DNA from: Candidatus Neomicrothrix sp. UBA4542
GTDB taxonomy: Bacteria; Actinomycetota; Acidimicrobiia; Acidimicrobiales; Poriferisodalaceae
Length of the DNA: 16,594 nt
NCBI GenBank assembly: GCA_002388005.1
Contig: DGLO01000075.1
Coordinates: forward strand, 1-16,594
Direction of reading: 5' to 3'
Under the pieces are notes generated by a model. The model made no database searches, had not been told where the DNA came from, and was given only the letters and a program-made list of their open reading frames with translations. Position numbers and translations under genes: made by a program. This document shows positions 7,900 to 15,155 of the stretch, one piece after another (the first letter of the stretch is position 1; every line of letters begins with the position of its first letter).

Positions 7900-7943
7900 T
7901 CAGTGACCCTAGACTTGTTTCGCTGAACCGGGGAGGGCATTAG
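7900..7943. promoter_or_regulatory. Compact divergent promoter region
   Basis: These 44 bp separate the starts of the crotonase (minus) and the LimB-like oxidoreductase (plus). GGGGAGG at 7930-7936 is a strong Shine-Dalgarno 7 nt before the ATG at 7944. TAGACT at 7910-7915 could be the plus-strand -10. Any -35 must fall inside the other gene's 5' end, so the two promoters overlap or one transcript is leader-poor. Confidence 0.35.
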
Positions 7944-9104
7944 ATGACTCAGTCACTTACCTTCGGTACTTTTCTCGCGCCTTACCATCCGCTTGGCGAG
8001 AACCCTCTCTTGAGCATGCAACGAGATCTCGAAATCATCCGTCACTGCGACCGGCTTGGATTTGACGAAGCCTGGATTGGTGAACATCACTCCGCAGCGT
8101 GGGAGACCGTGAGCGACCCAGCGGTTTTTCTGGCTGCCGCTGGCGAACGAACGACCCGCATCAAACTCGGATCAGGAGTCGTCTCCCTCCCATACCATCA
8201 CCCGCTCATGGTGGCGGATCGCTTTGTTCAACTTGATTATCTGACCCGAGGTCGCGCCATGCTCGGAGTCGGCCCTGGAGCGCTCGTCTCAGATGCATCA
8301 ATGATGGGGATTGAACCGGTCACTCAGCGGGGCCGAATGGAAGAAGCACTGGGGGTTATCGTTCGCTTGCTCAACGGAGAAATAGTGAGCCACAACAGTG
8401 ACTGGTTTGAGCTCAACGAAGCCCAACTCCAGCTACTTCCAGTAAACGGATCAATGCCCATTGCCGTCGCTAGCACTACATCACCAGCGGGCATGGTCTG
8501 CGCCGGTCACCACGGAGTAGGGGTCCTGTCACTAGGCGCTGGCCTCATTGGCGGCAAGAAAGATCTTGCCGCCCAGTGGGCGTTAGGTGAAGAAGCAGCA
8601 CAATCAGTAGGCAAAGCCTTACACCGGGAGGAATGGCGACTAGTGATTCGGGTTCATCTCGCCGAATCGCGAGAAGAGGCCATGAGTCAGGTACGTGATG
8701 GCCGAGAACGAGAACGCGAAGGCTACTTCCGCAAAGTTGCTGGACTTCGCAACGATCACACCCTTGAACAAGAAATCGAAGACGACGCCTCAATCGTGGG
8801 AACACCCGACGACATGACTGACGCTCTCCACCGGCTTCAGGCTGCAACCGGTGGTTTCGGAGGATTTCTAGTATTCGGAAATGATTGGGCTAGCCACGAG
8901 GACACCCTCAGAAGCTATGAACTTGTAGCTCGCCAGGTGATCCCACGCTTCAACGGAATGCTCGAACCGCTACAACGCTCATATGACACGGTCGTGGAGA
9001 ATAAACGATCCTTCGGCGAACCAGTGATGAAGGCCATTCGCAAAGCGTACGAAGACGCGGGTCAACAGATCCCAGAAAACTTGACCCCAAAAAATCTTCG
9101 ATAG
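7944..9104 (+). CDS. LLM-class flavin-dependent monooxygenase, LimB-like
   Basis: A 386-residue luciferase-like TIM-barrel monooxygenase. The segment DEAWIGEHHSAAWE (41-54), with the EHHS motif, resembles limonene monooxygenase (LimB) and related alkanal or terpene monooxygenases. So do LPYHHPLMVADRFVQLDYL (82-100) and GRAMLGVGPGAL (103-114), and its length is close to that of LimB (near 390). Known members use FMNH2 from a separate reductase and O2 to epoxidise, hydroxylate or carry out Baeyer-Villiger oxidation. The start is well set by GGGGAGG at 7930-7936. The C-terminal 60 residues are charged and helical (about 325-386), as in LimB-type proteins. It stands alone on the plus strand and is followed by a hairpin at the convergent junction. 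The similarity is to the group; limonene itself is not implied. Confidence 0.87.
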   Translation: MTQSLTFGTFLAPYHPLGENPLLSMQRDLEIIRHCDRLGFDEAWIGEHHSAAWETVSDPAVFLAAAGERTTRIKLGSGVVSLPYHHPLMVADRFVQLDYLTRGRAMLGVGPGALVSDASMMGIEPVTQRGRMEEALGVIVRLLNGEIVSHNSDWFELNEAQLQLLPVNGSMPIAVASTTSPAGMVCAGHHGVGVLSLGAGLIGGKKDLAAQWALGEEAAQSVGKALHREEWRLVIRVHLAESREEAMSQVRDGREREREGYFRKVAGLRNDHTLEQEIEDDASIVGTPDDMTDALHRLQAATGGFGGFLVFGNDWASHEDTLRSYELVARQVIPRFNGMLEPLQRSYDTVVENKRSFGEPVMKAIRKAYEDAGQQIPENLTPKNLR

Positions 9105-9143
9105 ACGCCGTCACGGTTTGAGACCGCACCCCAAACCGGGCGT
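9105..9143. terminator. Bidirectional terminator-like hairpin
   Basis: Directly after the stop of the LimB-like gene, ACGCC (9105-9109) pairs with GGCGT (9139-9143), and CGGTTTG (9114-9120) pairs with CAAACCG (9132-9138). Together they form a 12-bp stem with one 4-nt bulge and an 11-nt loop. It sits between convergent genes, so it could serve both. There is no long T-run. Confidence 0.5.
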
Positions 9144-9163
9144 TAATACCTTCCAGTGCGGTA

Positions 9164-9730
9164 TCAGCGAGCCGCAGCTGTTACGCGCTTTCCTTCGGCG
9201 TTTGCGGGCGGATGAGAAACATCGTCAGACGTCATTTCTCGAAGCCAGCAGGCGAACTCTAAAAGGATTCCGTCAGGGTCACGAAAATATGCAGATCGAA
9301 TCCACACCCCGTCATGCATTTCTTCGCTGACGGTGCTTTCACTGTCATCGTGATTGATGATCCGCGTAACTTCGACACCCTTGTCGCGTAATCGCTGAAC
9401 AGCAGCTTCAAATCTTTCAGGTGTCACGTCGAAGGCAACATGATTCATGGAGCCGTGGGCCGAGACGATATCTCCACCCCCAGGCATTTCAGCAGCGGCG
9501 GCAACGCCGAGTGCTTGCTCGGGAGCATGAGGGAACCAGAAAAACGCGACCTGATCCCCACCTCCACAGTCGAAGAAGAAATGCTGACCTCCGCCAGGAA
9601 TCTCCAACGTCTTAACAAGAGGCATCTCAAGAACGTTCGTATAGAAATCAACAGTCCGAGCCATGTCGCTACACACCAAAGCCAAATGATTGATACCCCT
9701 AAATTCAAACTCGTCACCAGCATCAGCCAC
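9164..9730 (-). CDS. VOC-superfamily (glyoxalase/extradiol dioxygenase-like) protein
   Basis: A 188-residue vicinal-oxygen-chelate protein with two beta-alpha-beta-beta-beta units: FRGINHLALVCSDMARTVDFY (10-30) with its partner strands, and GSMNHVAFDVTPERFEAAVQ (93-112) ending in FRDPDGILLEFACW (149-162). Likely metal ligands are H15, H97 and E158, as in glyoxalase or dioxygenase members. Which reaction it performs cannot be told. The frame is open back to an ATG at 9778, but a strong AAGGAGG (complement of 9737-9743) lies 6 nt before the GTG at 9730. The first residues after that GTG (VADAGDEFEFRGINH) also lead straight into the domain, so I chose the GTG. The gene is convergent with the LimB-like gene and divergent from the CMD-family gene. 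Confidence 0.85.
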   Translation of the reverse strand: MADAGDEFEFRGINHLALVCSDMARTVDFYTNVLEMPLVKTLEIPGGGQHFFFDCGGGDQVAFFWFPHAPEQALGVAAAAEMPGGGDIVSAHGSMNHVAFDVTPERFEAAVQRLRDKGVEVTRIINHDDSESTVSEEMHDGVWIRSAYFRDPDGILLEFACWLREMTSDDVSHPPANAEGKRVTAAAR

Positions 9731-9778
9731 GGTCAACCTCCTTAGACAGGATGCACTTTCTCTCAATAGGGTAGACAC
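9731..9778. promoter_or_regulatory. Compact divergent promoter with opposed ribosome sites
   Basis: Only 48 bp separate the GTG of the VOC gene (minus, 9730) and the ATG of the CMD-family gene (plus, 9779). On the minus strand AAGGAGG (9743-9737) is a near-perfect Shine-Dalgarno. On the plus strand AGGGT (9768-9772) lies 6 nt before the ATG. TCAATA at 9763-9768 reads TATTGA on the minus strand and may be a -10. The two promoters must interleave with each other or with coding sequence. Confidence 0.4.
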
Positions 9779-10417
9779 ATGACACGCACTCGACAGATTC
9801 CCCGCTCAGAAGTTCCTGAATCAGTTCTTCCTATCTACGACCGTTTGTTCGGTAGCCGCGACCCAGTTTCCGAACCGGGCACCGCTACGGGAACACCAGG
9901 AAACTGGTGGACGGTATTCGCTCAGACCCCACCGCTACTGGACCATATGGTCTCCGGTTTCGCTCTTTTCAACCATCCGAAGAGAACCCTGGCCCCCGAC
10001 TTGAGAGAGCTTGCCCTGACACGGGTGGGATTCGCCGCCGCTAGCCAATTCGTCTATAGCCAGCATTGTAAAGCCGCGCGAAACGCGGGTCTGAGCGAAG
10101 AAAAGATCGCCGCGATTCCCGCCTGGTCGGTAGCCGACGTCTACTCACCAGGCGAACGAGCAGTGCTGGCCTACACCGACGACCTAGTTATGGCTGGCGG
10201 AAGAGTGCAAGACGAAACGTATGCCGCTCTCCGCGAAGAACTAGATGAAACAGCGATAATTGAGCTCACGTACGCCGTCGCCATGTACAAACTCCATGCC
10301 ACCATGTGCCGGGCGCTTCGCCTTGAATTCGATGACGTTGACGAACGCATCGTCGAGATCGCCGCTCCAGCGGACGGCGACCAAGACGTAATGGGCACGA
10401 TCAGCATGCAAGAGTGA
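9779..10417 (+). CDS. Carboxymuconolactone decarboxylase-family protein without the CxxC pair
   Basis: A 212-residue all-helical CMD/AhpD-like protein. The family core is LAPDLRELALTRVGFAAASQ (71-90), then FVYSQHCKAARNAGLSEEKI (91-110) and the later helix ERAVLAYTDDLVMAGG. In AhpD the motif is C-x-x-C-x-x-x-H. Here the cysteine positions are S89 and V92 while H96 is kept, so thiol-disulfide peroxidase activity is not expected. E77 is conserved. Many actinobacterial catabolic clusters carry such cysteine-free members, which may act as decarboxylases or lactone-handling enzymes; the real reaction is unknown. The start is supported by AGGGT at 9768-9772. It converges on the SDR gene with 24 bp between stops. 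Confidence 0.85.
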   Translation: MTRTRQIPRSEVPESVLPIYDRLFGSRDPVSEPGTATGTPGNWWTVFAQTPPLLDHMVSGFALFNHPKRTLAPDLRELALTRVGFAAASQFVYSQHCKAARNAGLSEEKIAAIPAWSVADVYSPGERAVLAYTDDLVMAGGRVQDETYAALREELDETAIIELTYAVAMYKLHATMCRALRLEFDDVDERIVEIAAPADGDQDVMGTISMQE

Positions 10418-10441
10418 CCAGGTCGCTGAGCCTTGACCGAT

Positions 10442-11299
10442 TCAAATATTGAGGCCAAATAGATCAGAGAACGCGTGACCGTATTCCTCTGCAGATGAAA
10501 CCAACGAACCTAACCCGACAAATTCTTCGTCACTCATCGTCTTGTGTCTCTCGCCGATTTCTTCGCCGCCCCACCCGCACACGTAGCGAAGTCGATATTC
10601 CGAGCTAGTTAACGCCTCATAGACCGTTTCAGCGAACGATTCAGCCTGAACCGACGCCGCAATACCAGCGCTATAAAACTGAAACATTCTGTCGTAATGA
10701 TCCTGGTACGCAGTCGGCACAGGGTTACCTTCGTTCTTCGGCAATATGGCCGTGCGCGTTACTCCTGGCTCAACAATGTGGACTCGGATGCCAAAACCTA
10801 TGAGCTCTTGAGCCAGTGCCTCGCTCATTCCCTCTAACGCGAACTTTGACCCCACGTAAACGGTCTGTCCTATATGGCCGATAAGGCCAGCGACGGAAGA
10901 AACCTGAAACACATGGCCGCTTCCGCGTTCCCTCATCGCGGGAACAAAGGCCTTCACACAACGAACGGGACCCCACACGTTGACGTCCATCACCTCTTTG
11001 GCTTTTTCGACATCGATGTCTTCAGTAACTGAGTTGTAGGCAACACCAGCGTTGTTGACAAGAACATCGACTGAATCACCGTTTGCATGGATCTCATCGG
11101 CGCACGCGAGAACCGAATTGTTATCGGTGACGTCGATTTCTACGGCGGAAAGGTCGTAGTCCTTGGCCAATTCCAGCAGTTTCGAACCTTTGTCACGGTC
11201 TCGCATTCCGGCGTACACCTTGTGCCCTTTTTGAGCGAGTAGCAGGGCAGTAGCACGCCCAAGACCCGAGTTTGCGCCGGTAACTAATGTCACTGTCAT
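10442..11299 (-). CDS. Short-chain dehydrogenase/reductase (SDR)
   Basis: A 285-residue classical-type SDR, an NAD(P)-dependent alcohol/ketone oxidoreductase. All landmarks are present: the cofactor motif TGANSGLG (7-14), the D-V-T strand (56-58), NNAG (82-85), N107, and the catalytic triad S135-Y148-K152 in the usual VSS and YVGSK contexts. EPGVTRT follows, as expected. A basic residue (R33) after the second strand may favour NADP. The C-terminal 80 residues (about 205-285) carry an extension containing RYVCGWGGEEIGER, typical of SDRs near 280-290 residues that act on larger substrates. It is the last gene of the minus-strand set, 103 bp after the SnoaL-like gene. It could oxidise a hydroxyl made by the P450 or Rieske enzyme. 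No strong Shine-Dalgarno is visible. Confidence 0.9.
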   Translation of the reverse strand: MTVTLVTGANSGLGRATALLLAQKGHKVYAGMRDRDKGSKLLELAKDYDLSAVEIDVTDNNSVLACADEIHANGDSVDVLVNNAGVAYNSVTEDIDVEKAKEVMDVNVWGPVRCVKAFVPAMRERGSGHVFQVSSVAGLIGHIGQTVYVGSKFALEGMSEALAQELIGFGIRVHIVEPGVTRTAILPKNEGNPVPTAYQDHYDRMFQFYSAGIAASVQAESFAETVYEALTSSEYRLRYVCGWGGEEIGERHKTMSDEEFVGLGSLVSSAEEYGHAFSDLFGLNI

Positions 11300-11368
11300 A
11301 GTTGGAGATTAGCGCCCAGCGAATCTCGTTGACTCAAGACAACTTCCTGCACAACTTGAAAGTTGAAG

Positions 11369-11387
11369 GTGGCTCTAAACGAGCCGC
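11369..11387 (-). terminator. Intra-operon hairpin between SnoaL-like and SDR genes
   Basis: GGCTC (11371-11375) and GAGCC (11381-11385) form a perfect 5-bp stem with a 5-nt loop, about 17 nt beyond the SnoaL-like stop. A second small stem, CAACT/AGTTG, follows at 11352-11365. No T-run is present. It may be an attenuator or processing site that lowers SDR expression; the 103-bp gap could also hold a separate SDR promoter. Confidence 0.3.
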
Positions 11388-11402
11388 GTTCTGCGATGTG
11401 AA

Positions 11403-11846
11403 TTAACGATTCGGATTCAAGGAAAGGTCAGCTCCGAGACTGTCGGTGTATTCCTCCATGTGGGCAATCACACCGTCGACGCATGTGTATACCCAGCAGT
11501 ACTGGTTGTCATAAGGTCGGCCGGTGGACAGAGCTGTCGCCGTGAGTCGTTGTTGCACTACCGCTCTGTTGCCTTCGACAATCATTTGTCTGACGTCAAG
11601 AGCGAACGGTTTAGAAATATCAAAGGTGTTTCTCACTGTGTCGCCTCCAAGTTCGAGTAGAACTTGTTCGCCGAAAACCCTGCCCTCGCTGTCAGTTTGG
11701 ATAGCGAAGCCTTCCCCGTTCCCCACGCTCCGGGGAAGCTGCCAAACAATGTCTTCGGCCAGACATTCCTTGATGGTTGAGAGATCAGCAGTGGTAAGGG
11801 CTTCGTAATAGCGTTCGATAAGCGCTCGGGTTTCCTCGGTCTTCAT
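11403..11846 (-). CDS. SnoaL-like / NTF2-fold protein
   Basis: A 147-residue cone-shaped NTF2/SnoaL-like protein. The N-terminal helix pair ETRALIERYYEALTTADLST (5-24), the strand EDIVWQLP (31-38) and the final strands YDNQYCWVYTCVDGVIAHM (112-130) with EEYTDS are diagnostic of the fold. Members act as cyclases, isomerases (ketosteroid isomerase-like), dehydratases or simple binding proteins, and catalytic identity cannot be read from the sequence. It starts 15 nt after the stop of the FAD oxidase, in the same operon. The only ribosome-site candidate, AGGA, overlaps that stop and is rather distant, which suggests translational coupling. It may isomerise or bind an oxidised intermediate of the pathway. 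Confidence 0.8.
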   Translation of the reverse strand: MKTEETRALIERYYEALTTADLSTIKECLAEDIVWQLPRSVGNGEGFAIQTDSEGRVFGEQVLLELGGDTVRNTFDISKPFALDVRQMIVEGNRAVVQQRLTATALSTGRPYDNQYCWVYTCVDGVIAHMEEYTDSLGADLSLNPNR

Positions 11847-11861
11847 GGCTGTTAGTTCATC

Positions 11862-13463
11862 CTATGGATCGATCAATACACCGGGATTAAGAATACCGTT
11901 GGGGTCAAGATGCTTCTTTACCGCTCTCAAAGATTGGGCGAAGAGCTCCGGGCGCTGAACGTCATAGGCATTGGGTCGATGCATTCTGCCCACCGCATGG
12001 TGATGAGTTGACGTTCCTCCAGCGGCGACGAGCGCTTCGTTTGCTGCGTCTTTGATTGTTTGCCATTGCTCCAATTCAGACCCCTGAGCACCCATACCCG
12101 ACCAGCTGTAATACGGAGCGGGACCGTCGGGGTACACATGCGTGAACCGGCATGACAGCGAGTGATGCTCCCCGAACGTAGCCTGCAGGGCTTGGCCGAC
12201 CGCAGTTCTCACAACGTGATCGAATTCGGGCCAGCGATCCCAGGTGATTGCGGTTTCGAAGGTGTCCGCCACAAGCCCAAGCGACGTCTCTACACCGTTA
12301 CCTACTCCTATAAATGCGTCGCGCCAGGCGCCCACGGCGCCGGCTCGGCCCGTCGGGCTTCCCGTTCCGTCATCAATTTGAATTTCGTCGTCGGCAATGA
12401 CTCCGCCAGCGTCACGAGCAATTTCTACGGCTTGCGCAATGTTGTGACGCTGAGTGAGCTCGGCACTTTCGAAGGCGACGATCACCAACGAGCTGTCGCC
12501 ATCCAGACCAGCGGCTCGTTGCGCCTCTTCAGGATCGAGGATTCGCAGGTTGGCGGGCCACAGCTTTGCCTGAACGATATTCCTCACAGCTTCGTATCCA
12601 GCTTCCCAGGACGGAAACAAGATGCCCGCCGTCGCTCTGAATGAGGGTCGTTTCTGAATGCGCATCCATGCTTCGGTGATGATGCCGAGAATTCCTTCCG
12701 AACCAATCACCATGCGGTCCGGGCTTGGACCCGCTCCAGATCCGGGTAACCGCCGCGATTCCCACCACCCGGCTGGGGTGATCATCCTTGTCGATTCAAC
12801 GAATTCATCAATATGGGTGTGGTTCGTTGCGTAGTGGCCACCTGAGCGAGTAGCGATCCATCCCCCTAGCGTCGAAAAGCGAAATGACTGCGGGAAATGA
12901 CGCAACGTATATCCGTGCGGTCGTAACTGATCTTCCAGGTGCGGACCAAATACTCCGGCTTGAATTCGCGCTGCCCGGGATACTTCGTCAACTTCAATGA
13001 CCTGATCGAGCTGGTCTAGGGAGATCACGACCGTAGGCCCACGGTCTTCGGGAGGATTTAAGCCCCACACAACCGAAGAGCCCCCTCCGTAGGGGACCGC
13101 CACGTAGTGGTTCTCGTTACACCAGTCCAATGTTGCTGATACTTCGTTCTCGTTGCGTGGGTGGGCCACTACGTCAGGAGGGTTGGGGAAATCGAGATTG
13201 AAGGCTCGGATTCGTTCGGTGAAGTGAGCGCCGTATGTGTAGGTAACACGTTCATAAGTCGAGCTCGAACACCAGTCGCTGATGAGGTCAGGAACGTTGA
13301 TGCGTGACGCTCGAAGTTCGGCGTCCTCAGCTTTTGGAACCGGACGTGCAGCGACCGCTGTTCCGTATCGCTTCGACAAATCTTCCGCGAGTTTTGTTCT
13401 CTCGGCATCGGTCGGCTCTTCCGACTCCATGCACCAAGCCCAGAACGATTTACGATCGGTCAT
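11862..13463 (-). CDS. FAD-linked oxidase, alkyldihydroxyacetonephosphate synthase-like (VAO family)
   Basis: A 533-residue flavoprotein of the vanillyl-alcohol oxidase superfamily, closest in architecture to alkyl-DHAP synthase (AGPS). In order: an N-terminal helical part with YTYGAHFTERIRAF (75-88), the FAD-binding PP-loop YGGGSSVVWGLNPPED (125-140), FSTLGGWIATRSGGHYA (196-212), GSEGILGIITEAWMRI (254-269), the cap domain with CRFTHVYPDGPAPYYSW (438-454), the histidine triad THHHAVGRMH (486-495) that in AGPS lies at the active site, and the closing DPNGILNPGV (520-529). AAAGGA lies 7 nt before the ATG. AGPS makes ether lipids from acyl-DHAP, but nothing else here belongs to that route. A role oxidising or rearranging a pathway intermediate is more likely, though unproven. 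It follows the Rieske gene by 81 bp. Confidence 0.87.
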   Translation of the reverse strand: MTDRKSFWAWCMESEEPTDAERTKLAEDLSKRYGTAVAARPVPKAEDAELRASRINVPDLISDWCSSSTYERVTYTYGAHFTERIRAFNLDFPNPPDVVAHPRNENEVSATLDWCNENHYVAVPYGGGSSVVWGLNPPEDRGPTVVISLDQLDQVIEVDEVSRAARIQAGVFGPHLEDQLRPHGYTLRHFPQSFRFSTLGGWIATRSGGHYATNHTHIDEFVESTRMITPAGWWESRRLPGSGAGPSPDRMVIGSEGILGIITEAWMRIQKRPSFRATAGILFPSWEAGYEAVRNIVQAKLWPANLRILDPEEAQRAAGLDGDSSLVIVAFESAELTQRHNIAQAVEIARDAGGVIADDEIQIDDGTGSPTGRAGAVGAWRDAFIGVGNGVETSLGLVADTFETAITWDRWPEFDHVVRTAVGQALQATFGEHHSLSCRFTHVYPDGPAPYYSWSGMGAQGSELEQWQTIKDAANEALVAAGGTSTHHHAVGRMHRPNAYDVQRPELFAQSLRAVKKHLDPNGILNPGVLIDP

Positions 13464-13544
13464 TGTCGGTCCTTTAATTTGAGTCCCGATTTGACCCTAG
13501 TTGAGGTCTGGAGTCAGGGCCTCAGTGTCGCGACGCTTTTGGGT

Positions 13545-15155
13545 TTAACGGAGGAAATCCTCAGATCGGTCATCGCTCAGCATGTCGTTGTAGTCAAGTT
13601 CCAAGTGTTGTTGCAGCAGTTGGTGGAAGTGACGCAGTTTGGTTTCTTGATAGTTGGCTAAGCGAACTCGTTGACTAGCAAGGTTTTTCAGTCCCTGCTG
13701 AACCTTATTCAAATTGTGGCAATCCTGAGTGAAGACTTTGGCCAGAAGTCCAAGTTGTGGAGCTTCTGTCCAATCCTCATCGGCTTCCAACCAGTGAATA
13801 GGCGCTGGAGGCGGTCTGTCTTCTCCGGTCGGTGACGGCAAGAACAGCATGCATTCGAAGATGCATTGATCCGGGTCATCTCCCTTGGGCCTGAAACGGT
13901 ATTGAATTGGATTGACGCAGCTCCACGGGTGCCAGTTAGGGAAGACAGAAAAGAAAATCGAGTCAATCATTTCCGCGTCACAGATGGCGTCTACATCCAC
14001 AAGCTCCGCCTGCTCGCCTAGCAGACTTCGAAATTGTGCTCGTTTTGCGTCTGCCAATTCAGCACGTTGCGCAGCCAGGTTGGTGCGAGACGTGGCTGGC
14101 ACAGGCACTTCTTCGAAGTCGGGTAGTTGTTTGCCTCCGACCCAGAGACAGAGATGGGGGTCCGCGTGAGTGATAGCACCCTGTATCCAGCGGCCGTCGG
14201 AGTGAAATTTGCTTTCGTTGCCTGCTTCATCGAATACTCGCACCAGGTCTTCTTCGATGCGTTCGTAGATGTGTCCGCTCAAGGGATGACGAAATCTTGT
14301 GTAGAGCCGCCCATCGGGATCGGCATCCCAATCGGGAATGTCAGCGAGGTGCGGGCTCGGTACCGATGACGGGGACATGGCCCGAGAAAAGTTGCCAAAA
14401 ACGTCGTAACGGCTGTTCGCGTCCCCTATTGCCTCCAACAAAGTCGGATGGGTCGCGACGACGTGGTACGACTCCATGAAGGCTTCTTGGCACACCTTCC
14501 AGTTGCATTCAATAGTTTTCGCGACATGGACGGCTTTGTATCGCCGGTCGAGCGGGAGAGTGGTTTGGTGACTGGGGAAGTCCCCTAAAAAATGACTAAA
14601 GGGCTCACATGAGGGATCAGGGTTGATAAAAACGAAACCGCCATACCGCTCGACGCGAGCTTGGGGAAGGCTCAGATTCTGAGGATCAAGGTCGGGAAAA
14701 TCCCACTGCGCTGGGATCTCCTTTACTGAACCGTCAAGGTTCCAGCACCACCCATGGAATGCGCAGCGGAGGTTCGGGAAACATTTTCCGTCAACCTCGC
14801 GAAGTTTCCGGCCTCGGTGAAGGCACGAGTTTCGGTAGGCACAAATGTCGTCAGGGTCAGGTCCAGTTCGCACAAGCAGGAAGGAAAGGTGTGCTACGTC
14901 ATATACGACATGGTCACCGACCTCAGCTAACTCGTCTTCGTGACAGGCAAGTTGCCACACCCTCGACCACAGCTTTTCGACTTCTAACTCATGAAAAGCT
15001 CTGGAGTAGTACACCCACGCCGGCACCTCGGTGGGACCGGGCGGCATGGGTGACTCATCTATTAGGTAGGCGGGTACAGAACGAGAATCCGAGCGAAGAA
15101 GTTCGGTGTAGCTAATTCCCTCAGATCGGTTCGTTCCCGTGACCGTCTCCACCAT
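13545..15155 (-). CDS. Rieske non-heme iron oxygenase, alpha (catalytic) subunit
   Basis: A 536-residue aromatic-ring-hydroxylating dioxygenase-type alpha subunit. The Rieske [2Fe-2S] ligands are C111-x-H113 (YRNSCLHRGRKL) and C131-x-x-H134 (CAFHGWCWNLDG). The mononuclear iron site has H231 and H236 in NWKVCQEAFMESYHVVATH, with D478 in TQDCHNLNKVQQGL as the probable third ligand. The enzyme inserts oxygen into a C-H or C=C bond, using electrons from a ferredoxin/reductase. At 536 residues it is longer than most alpha subunits (often near 380-460), with extra sequence between the histidines and the Asp. The frame extends to 15188, but AAGGAGGTG (complement of 15162-15170) lies 7 nt before the ATG at 15155, which I chose. 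The gene start overlaps the P450 3' end by 35 nt. No beta subunit or reductase is adjacent. Confidence 0.92.
   Translation of the reverse strand: MVETVTGTNRSEGISYTELLRSDSRSVPAYLIDESPMPPGPTEVPAWVYYSRAFHELEVEKLWSRVWQLACHEDELAEVGDHVVYDVAHLSFLLVRTGPDPDDICAYRNSCLHRGRKLREVDGKCFPNLRCAFHGWCWNLDGSVKEIPAQWDFPDLDPQNLSLPQARVERYGGFVFINPDPSCEPFSHFLGDFPSHQTTLPLDRRYKAVHVAKTIECNWKVCQEAFMESYHVVATHPTLLEAIGDANSRYDVFGNFSRAMSPSSVPSPHLADIPDWDADPDGRLYTRFRHPLSGHIYERIEEDLVRVFDEAGNESKFHSDGRWIQGAITHADPHLCLWVGGKQLPDFEEVPVPATSRTNLAAQRAELADAKRAQFRSLLGEQAELVDVDAICDAEMIDSIFFSVFPNWHPWSCVNPIQYRFRPKGDDPDQCIFECMLFLPSPTGEDRPPPAPIHWLEADEDWTEAPQLGLLAKVFTQDCHNLNKVQQGLKNLASQRVRLANYQETKLRHFHQLLQQHLELDYNDMLSDDRSEDFLR

Noticed and set aside
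9731..9778. ATG at 9778 as the start of the VOC gene
   Set aside because: A strong AAGGAGG 6 nt before the GTG at 9730 marks the true start, and the extra 16 residues are not part of the domain.
12162..12644. 160-residue plus-strand open frame
   Set aside because: It is antisense to the well-supported FAD oxidase, has no recognisable domain and no ribosome site.
13503..13523. Hairpin-like GAGGTCT...GGGCCTC between the Rieske and FAD oxidase genes
   Set aside because: It depends on G-T wobbles on the plus strand that become mismatches in the transcribed minus strand.
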